Shown here piece after piece: positions 1 through 7,800 of a DNA stretch of 20,938 nucleotides (within the stretch, counting starts at the first letter, position 1; each line of letters starts with the position of its first letter). The stretch is from the NCBI GenBank assembly GCA_003520925.1, contig DOTV01000134.1:7888-28825 (forward strand), in the 5' to 3' direction. The DNA comes from Bacteroidales bacterium. Its GTDB lineage: Bacteria; Bacteroidota; Bacteroidia; Bacteroidales; VadinHA17. The position numbers were made by a program, and so were the translations under genes. The notes under the pieces are model-generated. The model was not told the DNA's origin, did no database searches, and saw only the letters and a list, made by a program, of their open reading frames with translations.

Positions 1-21
1 CCTGTTTATTATCGGTTAGAC

Positions 22-49
22 GCAACCTTTTTTAATTTTTTTGCATCAA
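22..49 (+). promoter_or_regulatory. candidate ECF-type promoter of the first sigma gene
   Basis: GCAACC at 22-27 is followed after exactly 15 bases by GCATCAA at 43-49. The same layout (AACC, 15 bases, G-Y-R-T-C-W-A) occurs twice more in this window, in front of the second sigma gene and of its divergent neighbour. ECF sigma factors typically use an AAC-containing -35 element and a GTC/TC-containing -10 element. Transcription would start near 56-58, leaving a leader of about 60 nt before the TTG start at 117. The element assignment is inference from the repeated geometry. Confidence 0.5.
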
Positions 50-103
50 TCTTTATAGAATTGCTGTTATTCAGACAATTTTTATTTATTTTTATATTCT
101 CTA

Positions 104-118
104 AAGGAACTGTTCCTT
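104..118. repeat. short perfect inverted repeat over the start region of the sigma gene
   Basis: AAGGAAC (104-110) and GTTCCTT (112-118) are exact reverse complements separated by one T. The left arm contains the only plausible Shine-Dalgarno-like bases (AAAGGA) and the right arm runs into the TTG start codon at 117-119. As RNA it could form at most a 6-bp stem with a three-base loop, which would hide both the ribosome site and the start codon; as DNA it could be a small operator. It may also be chance. Confidence 0.35.
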
Positions 119-677
119 GCCTGAAATTAAAAATATTATTAAAGGTTGTCTGGCCGGCAACAGAAGAGATCAGGAACTTCTGTACCGAAGACATGCCGCA
201 AGATTATATGCCGTTTGTCTTCAGTATTCAGGTAATGACGATGAGGCAAGTGACATCCTCCAGGAGGGATTTATCAAGATTTATGAAAACCTCATCCATT
301 ACAAACATGAAGGTTCTTTTGAAGGATGGATGCACAGGATAGTTGTAAATACGGCACTTGAGAAATTCCGCAGCAAGCATAATCTTTACAGGGTGGATGA
401 TATTGACGATATTCCGGAGCCTGATTCAGCTCCTGAAACCGAAGATTATTCCGGGCTGGAAGCAGTTGATCTGCTTGACATTATCAGGGAGCTGCCTCCA
501 AAGTACAGGATGGTCTTCAACCTTTTCGCTATTGAAGGTTATTCTCACAAAGAGATAAGTCAGATGGTGAATATCTCGGAAGGAACTTCCAAATCAAATC
601 TATCAAGGGCAAGGATCATCCTTCAGAAGAAAGTTAATTTATATACAGGTCTAAAAAAGAGCGTGGTAAATGGTTGA
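117..677 (+). CDS. ECF-family RNA polymerase sigma-70 factor
   Basis: Alternative sigma factor of the ECF (group 4) type, 186 aa, predicted to direct core RNA polymerase to a small regulon. Region 2 spans about residues 12-85, with the usual DxxQExF-like stretch (residues 46-52, DILQEGF) and a W-containing region 2.4 segment (GWMHRIVVNTALEKF). An acidic linker covers about 92-115. Region 4 is about 118-175, with a helix-turn-helix at 142-167 (GYSHKEISQMVNISEGTSKS). The start is TTG at 117; no ATG upstream is in frame and the N-terminus fits family length. The stop overlaps the next gene by 8 nt, implying translational coupling with its membrane partner. An ECF-type promoter lies at 22-49, so autoregulation is likely. 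The subfamily and the signal cannot be read from the sequence. Confidence 0.93.
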   Translation: MPEIKNIIKGCLAGNRRDQELLYRRHAARLYAVCLQYSGNDDEASDILQEGFIKIYENLIHYKHEGSFEGWMHRIVVNTALEKFRSKHNLYRVDDIDDIPEPDSAPETEDYSGLEAVDLLDIIRELPPKYRMVFNLFAIEGYSHKEISQMVNISEGTSKSNLSRARIILQKKVNLYTGLKKSVVNG

Positions 678-1992
678 AAAAGGGGCAAATATTGATCTCC
701 TTTTCAGGAACGGACTTAAAGATTATGAAGTTCTTCCTCCGGCTGAGGCGTGGAACGCCATCCTGCCTGTTATAAGGAAAAGACAACGGCCTGTGATTTT
801 CCTGAGAAGCGCTGCACTGATTGCCGTATTGCTCTCGATCAGCTTCCTTGCTTACAAGTGGAGTGAACAATTATCTGAACCTTCGGATACTCAATTCCTT
901 GCGCTCGATCAGGCGCCGGCAGGGTCTCAGGGCAGTTCTGCTGATCCGGTACTTACAAGAAGGCCAACTGCCGCTAAACGTCAAACCACAGCTATCCGGA
1001 ATAATCTGGTTCAAAACCTGCCTGCTTCAGCTAAACCGGCCTCCCAGAGTAATCCTGTCCAGTCTGACCCGGATATGATTACTGAACCGGATTATATGAA
1101 TCTCCGCAGCGATATGATGGCACCTGCAAACATTCAGACACTTAAGAATACTTCATTTATCTCCGGGAACGAGAAGACAATTTATAAGGATCTTTATGAT
1201 TATGGAATTGAGGAACAAGAGAAGAAAACAGACAAGTGGTCATTGACTGCAATGGCTTCACCAACCTATTACATGAGGCCGGAACTGAACAACAGTGAGA
1301 TCTCAAACCAGATTGCATCATCGGAACAGCCAAAGTTATCATATTCAGGAGGTGTTGGTTTTTCATACAAAATAAGCAAGAAACTCAGCATCCAGTCGGG
1401 TTTATACTACTCTTCCATCGGGAACCAGGTGGATGATATCTTCTCCTTTGCAGGATTCAGACCATTCGACCTTTCAAAAGGTGATCATAACTTTGAAGTC
1501 ATGACATCGAGCGGTAAAATATATACAGAGAATCCGGATGTTTTTCTCATCGACATGTCAGGTGACCGTGTCATGACCAAATATACAAATGATGTATTCG
1601 ACCCTCTGAAGGCCAAACTTTCCTATGTAAATAACTCGCTTTTCCAGAGTTTCAGTTATCTCGAGTTGCCTGTTATCCTCAGATATAAACTTATTGATAA
1701 AAGCATCGATTTTAACCTTATCGGCGGATTATCCTATAACCTTCTTGTAAGCAATTCAGTGCATACCGTTATCGATGGAAATAAATACAATGTAGGTAAG
1801 ACGGCAGGATTAAATCCTTTTATGGTAAGCAGTTCACTGGGAATGGGAATGGAATACAATATATCTGAAAAGATCTCCCTGAATCTCGAGCCTACTTTCA
1901 GATATTTTATAAATCCTTTCAATAATATTCAGTCGTTTGGATCGCATCCATATTCATTCGGAGTATTCTCAGGATTATCCTATAAATTCTGA
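670..1992 (+). CDS. membrane-anchored protein with C-terminal outer-membrane beta-barrel; candidate sigma regulator
   Basis: A 440-aa protein coupled to the sigma gene by an ATGGTTGA overlap. Residues 1-41 are hydrophilic and include a DYEVLPPAEAWNAI stretch of the kind often seen at the N-terminus of sigma-linked membrane proteins in Bacteroidota. Residues 42-62 form one strong hydrophobic helix preceded by Arg/Lys, so the N-terminus should face the cytoplasm. Residues 63 to about 185 are Pro/Ser/Gln/Ala-rich and look disordered. From about 188 (KWSLTAMASPTYY) to the end there are alternating beta strands typical of PorT/OmpA-like barrels, closing with the aromatic C-terminus YKF. There is no cleavable signal peptide. 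Inference: the N-terminus holds or senses the sigma factor as an anti-sigma module, while the barrel sits in or near the outer membrane. That function is not shown by any recognised catalytic or zinc motif. Confidence 0.8.
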   Translation: MVEKGANIDLLFRNGLKDYEVLPPAEAWNAILPVIRKRQRPVIFLRSAALIAVLLSISFLAYKWSEQLSEPSDTQFLALDQAPAGSQGSSADPVLTRRPTAAKRQTTAIRNNLVQNLPASAKPASQSNPVQSDPDMITEPDYMNLRSDMMAPANIQTLKNTSFISGNEKTIYKDLYDYGIEEQEKKTDKWSLTAMASPTYYMRPELNNSEISNQIASSEQPKLSYSGGVGFSYKISKKLSIQSGLYYSSIGNQVDDIFSFAGFRPFDLSKGDHNFEVMTSSGKIYTENPDVFLIDMSGDRVMTKYTNDVFDPLKAKLSYVNNSLFQSFSYLELPVILRYKLIDKSIDFNLIGGLSYNLLVSNSVHTVIDGNKYNVGKTAGLNPFMVSSSLGMGMEYNISEKISLNLEPTFRYFINPFNNIQSFGSHPYSFGVFSGLSYKF

Positions 1993-2062
1993 TCTCTCCC
2001 TTATTTCACTGTTCAACTGATTATTCTTTTGAAATTATCACCTCATTTAAGGATGTCGCCGG

Positions 2063-2093
2063 TTTATTTTAAAATGTAAAAACATTACCTTTG
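2063..2093 (+). promoter_or_regulatory. Bacteroidetes-type housekeeping promoter
   Basis: TACCTTTG at 2086-2093 matches the Bacteroidetes -7 consensus TAnnTTTG perfectly, and TTTA at 2063-2066 sits exactly 19 bases upstream as a 3-of-4 match to the -33 TTTG element. Transcription would begin about 2099-2101, roughly 20 nt before the ATG at 2121. A small inverted repeat (AATGT at 2073-2077, ACATT at 2082-2086) lies in the spacer. This is the best promoter of this class in the window. Confidence 0.6.
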
Positions 2094-2120
2094 CATTTTA
2101 TTTTAACCCGATATCTAATA

Positions 2121-3080
2121 ATGATAAAATCAAACATAAAATCCCTTGCTTTCGGACTTGTCCTGGTCTGTCTTGCTATTTCGGTATTTATTATCAATGA
2201 GAGTTTTAGAAGTTTTACCAGGACATTTGAAGCCGGATCACCGGGGGATTCAGCTTTGTATAATAAGCCGTACAAGTTACCTGAAAATGTCAGTTTCGCC
2301 GGCGAGAGAATGCCGTTGAACAACTTTGATACACGTGAAAGCCTTGATCGGGAAATTCTGACAAGTGCTTACAGGCACTCCTCAACAATAATGATAATCA
2401 AGAGGGCAAACAGGTATTTGCCAGTAATTGAAAAGATACTTAAAGCCAATGATATCCCTGATGATTTCAAATATCTGGTGGCTGCCGAAAGCGAATACAG
2501 TAATATGATTTCCCCGGCAGGGGCAACAGGTTTCTGGCAGATAATGCCTGAAACAGGAAAGGAAGCCGGGATGGAGATCAACAATGTTGTGGACGAACGC
2601 TACCACATAGAGAAATCAACTCAGTTCGCATGCAGCTTTTTCAGGAAATCCTATGAGAAATATGGCAACTGGACACTCGCAGCAGCTTCATATAACGGAG
2701 GCAGGGCAGCCATTGATGAGCAGATAAGCATTCAAAAGGAGAATAATTATTATGATCTTCTCCTTGCGGAAGAGACAGCCAGGTATATTTTCAGGGCAGT
2801 GGCATATAAGCTCGTTATATCCGACCCGCAAATCTATGGATTCAATCTTGACAAGGATGACCTGTATCCTGAATTGGATTACTACGAAGTCAAGGTCGAT
2901 ACGGCAATTTCTGATTTTTCGGCATTTGCAAAAAGCTACGGGACAAACTATAAGATGCTCAAGTTTCTGAACCCCTGGCTGAGGAAACCATATTTCACCC
3001 CAAAACCAACTAAGGAATATCTTATTAAGATCCCTTCGGAAGGAATGCGCTCCCTCGAAAATATTGAAACTTCTAACTGA
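2121..3080 (+). CDS. membrane-anchored lytic transglycosylase (SLT domain)
   Basis: Predicted periplasmic murein lytic transglycosylase, 319 aa, cleaving the MurNAc-GlcNAc bond in peptidoglycan. Residues 8-25 form a hydrophobic helix (uncleaved anchor or signal peptide). The SLT domain covers about 100-230: catalytic Glu123 in AAESEYS, then SPAGATGFWQIMPETG (131-146) and AAASYNGG (187-194), the classic family 1 motifs. The last 60 residues (about 253-305, YYEVKVDTAISDF to YLIKIP) resemble a degenerate LysM-like binding domain, giving an MltD-like layout. ATG at 2121 is preferred over the in-frame TTG at 2091, because the -7 element (2086-2093) overlaps that TTG. The gene ends 19 nt before the preferred uvrA start, so the two are probably cotranscribed. 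Confidence 0.9.
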   Translation: MIKSNIKSLAFGLVLVCLAISVFIINESFRSFTRTFEAGSPGDSALYNKPYKLPENVSFAGERMPLNNFDTRESLDREILTSAYRHSSTIMIIKRANRYLPVIEKILKANDIPDDFKYLVAAESEYSNMISPAGATGFWQIMPETGKEAGMEINNVVDERYHIEKSTQFACSFFRKSYEKYGNWTLAAASYNGGRAAIDEQISIQKENNYYDLLLAEETARYIFRAVAYKLVISDPQIYGFNLDKDDLYPELDYYEVKVDTAISDFSAFAKSYGTNYKMLKFLNPWLRKPYFTPKPTKEYLIKIPSEGMRSLENIETSN

Positions 3081-3099
3081 AAAGATAAAGGGAACTGAG

Positions 3100-5922
3100 G
3101 TGATTAAGGATGAAATAAATGTTTTTGGGGCCAGGGTACATAATTTAAGGAATATTGATGTTACAATTCCGCGTAATAAGCTTGTTGTAATAACCGGATT
3201 AAGCGGAAGCGGAAAATCATCCCTTGCCTTCGACACTATTTATGCGGAGGGTCAGAGACGCTATATGGAGACTCTTTCGGCTTATGCGCGTCAGTTCCTT
3301 GGCGGGATGGAGCGTCCTGACGTTGACAAGATTACAGGATTGAGCCCTGTTATCTCAATTGAGCAGAAATCGACAAACAAAAATCCAAGATCGACTGTCG
3401 GAACAATAACCGAAATTTATGATTTTTTAAGACTACTATATGCACGGGCAGGTGAAGCTTATTCCTGGGCCTCAGGAGAGAAAATGGTCAGGTATACGGA
3501 TGATCAGATACTGGAACTTGTAAAGTCGCGTTTTGCCGACAGAAAAGTCTACTTTCTATCACCTGTAGTTAAAGGACGAAAAGGACATTACAAAGAACTG
3601 TTTGAACAGCTGCGCCGGAAAGGATTCATTCATGTCAGGATCAATGGCGAAATTAGGGAGATTGTTCATGGACTCAAGCTCGACCGTTACAAAACTCATA
3701 ATATTGAGCTTGTAATAGATAAGTTCAGGGTAGGGGATATCACTGATAAAAGGCTTCGCGATTCAGTGCTCATTGCTCTTGACCAGGGCGATGGTGTGAT
3801 GATGGTTCTTGAAGCGGAAAGCTCTGAACCAAGATATTTCAGCCGCCACCTGATGTGCCCGGTGACCGGAATCTCATATAATGAACCAGCTCCTCATACA
3901 TTTTCTTTCAACTCCCCGCAGGGTGCATGTCCTCATTGCAACGGTCTGGGAGAGATCTCATCAATAGATATTAAGAAACTTATTCCGGATACTGAGCTCA
4001 GCATAAGGAAAGGAGGAATTGAACCTCTCGGGAAGTACAAGAACGTTTGGATATTCTGGCAGATTGAAGCAATTGCCGAGAAGAACGGGTTTACCCTCGA
4101 TACACCGATAAAGGATATTCCTGAAGAAGCACTTAACAAGGTCCTTTACGGATCCGATGAGGTCCTTAAGCTTTCAAACACTCCCCTCGGAATGACTTCG
4201 AACTATTTCCTGACATTTGAGGGTGTGGTCAATTTTGTCGGTAATATTGAGACGATAAACGGAGTAAAGAGCGGAACCCGAATAAGGGATCAGTACGTGC
4301 AATATGATGTCTGCCCGGAATGCAACGGGACACGGCTAAAAAAAGAATCGCTCTTCTTCAGGATTGCCGACAGGAATATCGGGGAGCTGGCCGCAATGGA
4401 TATCAAAGAGCTTTTGTCATTCCTTGAGAGCATCGGGGAAAGAATGACAAATAAACAGAAGCTGATCGGTGCAGAAATTTTAAAGGAGATCAGGGCCAGA
4501 CTAGGGTTCCTTGTTGAAGTGGGACTTGATTACCTTTCCTTGAGCAGGGGAGCCAGAACACTTTCAGGAGGGGAAAGCCAGAGGATACGACTCGCAACTC
4601 AAATCGGATCGAGGCTTGTCAATGTGCTGTACATTCTTGATGAACCAAGCATAGGGTTGCACCAGAGAGATAACAGGAGATTGATTTCAGCACTCAAGCA
4701 GCTGAGGGATTCAGGCAACTCGGTCATTGTGGTCGAACACGACAAGGAGATGATTTTATCATCTGATTATATTATAGATATGGGTCCGGGTGCCGGACGT
4801 CACGGAGGAGAAGTAGTTGCCTGGGGAACTCCCGATGAGATCAAGTCATTTAATACACTCACATCCTGTTATCTGAACAGCAGAAAAAAATTTGATATTC
4901 CTCAAACACGACGGAAAGGGAATGGCAAATTTCTTGTTATGACAGGGGCGTCGGGACATAATCTGAATAATGTTGATGTTGTGCTTCCCCTTGGAACTTT
5001 TATTTGCGTTACGGGAGTTTCGGGAAGCGGAAAATCATCATTGATAAACCAGACACTTCATCCTGCTCTGGCTCAGAAATTTCATAACTCGGGAAAAACA
5101 GCCCTACCATACAAGGATATTTCAGGTATCGAAAACCTCGACAAGGTAATTGAAGTCAGTCAGGCTCCGATTGGAAAAACACCGCGGTCAAATCCTGCAA
5201 CATATACAGGTGTCTTTACAGATATCAGGAAACTGTTCGAACAGACTACTGAAGCAAAGATACGCGGATTTGGTGCAGGTAGGTTCTCATTTAACGTCAA
5301 AGGAGGAAGATGCGAGGGATGCGAGGGAGCAGGAGTCAGAACAATCGAGATGAACTTCCTTCCTGATGTATATATTCATTGCACTGAGTGCAATGGAAAA
5401 AGATACAATAGGGAGACACTTGAAGTAAAGTATAAAGGTCAGTCGATCAGTGATGTGCTTGACATGACAGTAAATATTGCTGTCGATTTTTTTGCAAATG
5501 TCCCTTCGATTTACAATAAGATCAAGACCCTCAAGGATGTCGGGCTTGGATATATAAAGCTTGGGCAGCAATCAACAACGCTTTCCGGAGGTGAAGCTCA
5601 GCGCATTAAACTGGCAGCAGAACTCTCCCGTCGTGATACAGGAAAAACACTTTATATTCTCGATGAACCGACAACAGGATTGCATTTCGAGGATGTCAGG
5701 GTGCTTCTTGAAGTGCTCGACAAGCTTGTCGAAAGGGGGAATACCGTTATTGTTATAGAACATAATATGGATGTAATCAAGATGGCGGATTACATAGTTG
5801 ATCTTGGGAAGGGCGGGGGAAAAGAAGGGGGCAATGTTGTATTCTCGGGCACACCTGAGAAACTTCTGAAATGCCGCGACAGCTATACGGGAATATTTCT
5901 TGAACCTGAGCTTAAGGTATAG
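3100..5922 (+). CDS. uvrA: UvrABC excinuclease subunit A
   Basis: DNA-damage recognition ATPase of nucleotide excision repair, working as a dimer with UvrB. With the GTG start at 3100 it has 940 aa, the same length as E. coli UvrA. Walker A GLSGSGKSS is at 33-41, first signature LSGGESQR at 488-495, Walker B ILDEP after it, second Walker A GVSGSGKSS at 639-647, and the C-terminal signature TLSGGEAQR with ILDEPTTGLH near the end. The second zinc module has all four cysteines (738, 741, 761, 764). The first module has Cys253, Thr256, Cys277 and Cys280, so one ligand position is Thr. GTG 3100 is preceded by AAAGGGA and avoids overlap with the upstream gene; an in-frame TTG at 3064 would add 12 residues and overlap it by 17 nt. 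Confidence 0.97.
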   Translation: MIKDEINVFGARVHNLRNIDVTIPRNKLVVITGLSGSGKSSLAFDTIYAEGQRRYMETLSAYARQFLGGMERPDVDKITGLSPVISIEQKSTNKNPRSTVGTITEIYDFLRLLYARAGEAYSWASGEKMVRYTDDQILELVKSRFADRKVYFLSPVVKGRKGHYKELFEQLRRKGFIHVRINGEIREIVHGLKLDRYKTHNIELVIDKFRVGDITDKRLRDSVLIALDQGDGVMMVLEAESSEPRYFSRHLMCPVTGISYNEPAPHTFSFNSPQGACPHCNGLGEISSIDIKKLIPDTELSIRKGGIEPLGKYKNVWIFWQIEAIAEKNGFTLDTPIKDIPEEALNKVLYGSDEVLKLSNTPLGMTSNYFLTFEGVVNFVGNIETINGVKSGTRIRDQYVQYDVCPECNGTRLKKESLFFRIADRNIGELAAMDIKELLSFLESIGERMTNKQKLIGAEILKEIRARLGFLVEVGLDYLSLSRGARTLSGGESQRIRLATQIGSRLVNVLYILDEPSIGLHQRDNRRLISALKQLRDSGNSVIVVEHDKEMILSSDYIIDMGPGAGRHGGEVVAWGTPDEIKSFNTLTSCYLNSRKKFDIPQTRRKGNGKFLVMTGASGHNLNNVDVVLPLGTFICVTGVSGSGKSSLINQTLHPALAQKFHNSGKTALPYKDISGIENLDKVIEVSQAPIGKTPRSNPATYTGVFTDIRKLFEQTTEAKIRGFGAGRFSFNVKGGRCEGCEGAGVRTIEMNFLPDVYIHCTECNGKRYNRETLEVKYKGQSISDVLDMTVNIAVDFFANVPSIYNKIKTLKDVGLGYIKLGQQSTTLSGGEAQRIKLAAELSRRDTGKTLYILDEPTTGLHFEDVRVLLEVLDKLVERGNTVIVIEHNMDVIKMADYIVDLGKGGGKEGGNVVFSGTPEKLLKCRDSYTGIFLEPELKV

Positions 5923-5930
5923 AATTTATA

Positions 5931-5938
5931 TATATTTG
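5931..5938 (+). promoter_or_regulatory. possible -7 element before the LOG-family gene
   Basis: TATATTTG matches TAnnTTTG, directly after the uvrA stop codon and 20 nt before the ATG at 5958. No convincing -33 TTTG lies at the expected distance, and the region is A/T-rich, so a chance match is possible. If real, the gene would have its own transcript besides read-through from uvrA. Confidence 0.3.
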
Positions 5939-5957
5939 ACACACTAAAATTTATGGT

Positions 5958-6674
5958 ATGAAGGCTGATAAACCGGCAGATCTTATTAAGGAAGCATTTG
6001 AACAGAAAAACTGGCACGAAATTCATACAACCGATTCCTGGAGAGTATTTAAAATCATTTCCGAACTCGTTGAAGGATTTGAAAAACTTGCAAGAATAGG
6101 CCCGTGTGTCTCTATTTTCGGTTCAGCCAGAACTCATTATAACGACAAGTACTACCGGCTCGCTGAGGATATAGCTTATAAACTGACACAGAAAGGATAC
6201 GGGGTAATAACCGGAGGAGGTCCGGGAATAATGGAAGCAGCCAATAAGGGAGCGAAAAGGGGTAGCGGCAAGTCGGTAGGAATAAATATTGACCTGCCTT
6301 TTGAGCAACGCCCCAACCCCTTTATTGATTCCGATAAACTAATCACTTTCGATCATTTTTTCGTCAGGAAGGTAATGTTCATGAAATACGCCCAGGGATT
6401 TATTGTCCTGCCCGGCGGGTTTGGCACTTTCGATGAGCTGTTTGAGGCAATTACTCTTATTCAGACCCGAAAGATCGGGAAATTCCCGATTATCCTGGTG
6501 GGGAAAAAGTACTGGGGAGGGTTGCTGAAGTGGATCAATGATGAGATGCTTGGTGAAGAGCATAACATCTCCCCTGAGGATCTTAACCTGTTCACTCTTG
6601 TTGACACTTCGGACGAAGCAGTCGATTACATTGTGCAGTTCTACTCGAGGTATCTCCTCAGTCCTAACTTTTAG
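5958..6674 (+). CDS. LOG-family protein (TIGR00730), nucleotide 5'-monophosphate nucleosidase-like
   Basis: A 238-aa Rossmann-fold protein of the LOG/YgdH family. Members hydrolyse nucleoside 5'-monophosphates, or cytokinin ribotides in plants and some bacteria, releasing the free base and ribose 5-phosphate. The two family signatures are present: GGGPGIMEAAN at 86-96 and PGGFGTFDE at 152-160, with the conserved Arg-Lys of FFVRK at 137-138 between them. About 45 residues precede the core (VSIFGSAR, 51-58), as in many Bacteroidota homologues. It follows uvrA by 35 nt on the same strand. Its stop codon abuts the smpB stop (6674/6675), so the two convergent genes have no bases between them and must share or overlap 3' ends of their transcripts. 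Substrate cannot be decided from sequence. Confidence 0.9.
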   Translation: MKADKPADLIKEAFEQKNWHEIHTTDSWRVFKIISELVEGFEKLARIGPCVSIFGSARTHYNDKYYRLAEDIAYKLTQKGYGVITGGGPGIMEAANKGAKRGSGKSVGINIDLPFEQRPNPFIDSDKLITFDHFFVRKVMFMKYAQGFIVLPGGFGTFDELFEAITLIQTRKIGKFPIILVGKKYWGGLLKWINDEMLGEEHNISPEDLNLFTLVDTSDEAVDYIVQFYSRYLLSPNF

Positions 6675-7133
6675 CTATTTTTTTCTGAAACGGTCAAGTT
6701 CCCTTTCAGAATCTTTCCTTTTCAACGTTTCGCGCTTGTCATACTCCTTCTTACCTTTTGAAACAGCGATCTCGGCTTTTGCCAACCCTTTTTCGTTAAT
6801 AAATACTTTTATAACGATTATCGTAAGGCCAGCTTCTTTCACTTTTCGCTCAATCTTTCTGAGCTCCCTGCCTTTCAACAAAAGCTTACGTTCCCTCAAA
6901 GGATCGTGGTTATTAAGATTCCCCCACCAGTATTCCGCAATATGCATCCCCTTGATAAAGAGTTCACCGTCCCTGAAAGTGCAGAACGAATCTGTGAGTG
7001 TTGCTTTTCCTGCCCTTATTGATTTAATCTCAGTCCCGGTAAGCTTTATTCCGGCTATGTACTTTTCGAGGAACTCATAATCGTGTGAGGCCTTTTTATT
7101 TCTGATAGTAATATCTGAGCCGGATCTCCTCAT
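6675..7133 (-). CDS. smpB: SsrA-binding protein SmpB
   Basis: Small RNA-binding protein of trans-translation. It binds tmRNA (SsrA) and delivers it to stalled ribosomes. At 152 aa it matches the family size. Seen in sequence: N-terminal IRNKKASHDYEFLEKYIAGIKL, the core TGTEIKSIRAGKATLTDSF, the GMHIAEYWWGNLNNHDPLRERKLLL block, and a basic C-terminal tail (SKGKKEYDKRETLKRKDSERELDR) that in the family becomes helical in the mRNA channel. The start is ATG at 7133; the four residues before DITIRNKK are variable in the family. It lies 9 nt after the Yip1-like gene on the same strand and is probably cotranscribed with it. The ssrA gene itself is not in this window. Confidence 0.96.
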   Translation of the reverse strand: MRRSGSDITIRNKKASHDYEFLEKYIAGIKLTGTEIKSIRAGKATLTDSFCTFRDGELFIKGMHIAEYWWGNLNNHDPLRERKLLLKGRELRKIERKVKEAGLTIIVIKVFINEKGLAKAEIAVSKGKKEYDKRETLKRKDSERELDRFRKK

Positions 7134-7142
7134 CTTGAATAT

Positions 7143-7724
7143 TCAGGCAAAAACTGAGAAATATATTTTGTCAAATACCAGAGTTAAAATCCAGTTTGAA
7201 ACTGCAAGCAGGGCAATAAACGCAATAAATGCTGAAACAGTCAGTAGCATTTTTTTCCTCTCGGGAGGGCTTGTTAACCTTTCAATTCCAGCCCAGAGAA
7301 TATATATCCCGTAAAAAGAAAGGATATTTATAAAAATAAATGATTCAAACAAACGGGTTACAATCTGGCAAAGAAGAAAAGGTACAGCAGAACAGACGAT
7401 AATTTTAAAAGAACTGGCAAAATCCTTCCTTATTCCAAGAGAAGTGGTTAACTCTTTGAAGATAAGAGTGGTTCCGTATATTGCAAGACAGAGCAGTATA
7501 AAAAATTTAACGCCCGAAAGTATTGAGTAAGAGCCTTTAAGCACTGTGTTTGTAAATAGCAGCGATCCCAGGAATGCCGATATAGATGCCAGTACCAGGA
7601 GAGGAAACAATAAATTCATGCTGAAGTATAAAGAACTCTTATTTTCAGCCTGAATTAAATCCCATTCTTTCACAGGGTCATGTATTATGCCTCTGACCGA
7701 GCGAACAAGAAAATTAAAATCCAT
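7143..7724 (-). CDS. Yip1-domain integral membrane protein
   Basis: A 193-aa hydrophobic protein with about five predicted membrane helices (roughly residues 34-56, 68-86, 105-125, 128-146 and 160-182). The hydrophilic N-terminus (residues 1-30, VRGIIHDPVKEWDLIQAE) fits the start of bacterial Yip1-family proteins, which often read P-x-x-x-W in this place. The molecular role of bacterial Yip1 proteins is largely unknown. It is the first gene of a two-gene unit with smpB and is divergent from miaA. The family assignment is by pattern, so moderate confidence; a generic DUF1282-like protein is the alternative. Confidence 0.7.
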   Translation of the reverse strand: MDFNFLVRSVRGIIHDPVKEWDLIQAENKSSLYFSMNLLFPLLVLASISAFLGSLLFTNTVLKGSYSILSGVKFFILLCLAIYGTTLIFKELTTSLGIRKDFASSFKIIVCSAVPFLLCQIVTRLFESFIFINILSFYGIYILWAGIERLTSPPERKKMLLTVSAFIAFIALLAVSNWILTLVFDKIYFSVFA

Positions 7725-7745
7725 TAAGTGCAGGGTTTAGTGCCG

Positions 7746-7753
7746 CAAAATTA
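7746..7753 (-). promoter_or_regulatory. possible -7 element for the Yip1-like gene
   Basis: Read on the minus strand the bases are TAATTTTG, a full match to TAnnTTTG. A start near 7739 would leave a leader of about 15 nt before the ATG at 7724. No good -33 element was seen at the standard distance, and the intergenic region is A/T-rich. Confidence 0.35.
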
Positions 7754-7800
7754 TAATAAATTTATTGTAATTTGTTGTTCCTTCTGATATCATTGGATTG

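Noticed and set aside
1993..2062. Intrinsic terminator after the barrel gene
   Set aside because: No stable stem followed by a T-run was found between the stop codon and the next promoter.
2688..3236. 182-codon minus-strand open frame across the transglycosylase/uvrA junction
   Set aside because: It lies opposite two clearly recognised genes and has no family features.
6538..7080. 180-codon plus-strand open frame opposite smpB
   Set aside because: It is antisense to well-conserved SmpB and the end of the LOG gene; its Ser/Leu/Phe-rich translation looks like a shadow.
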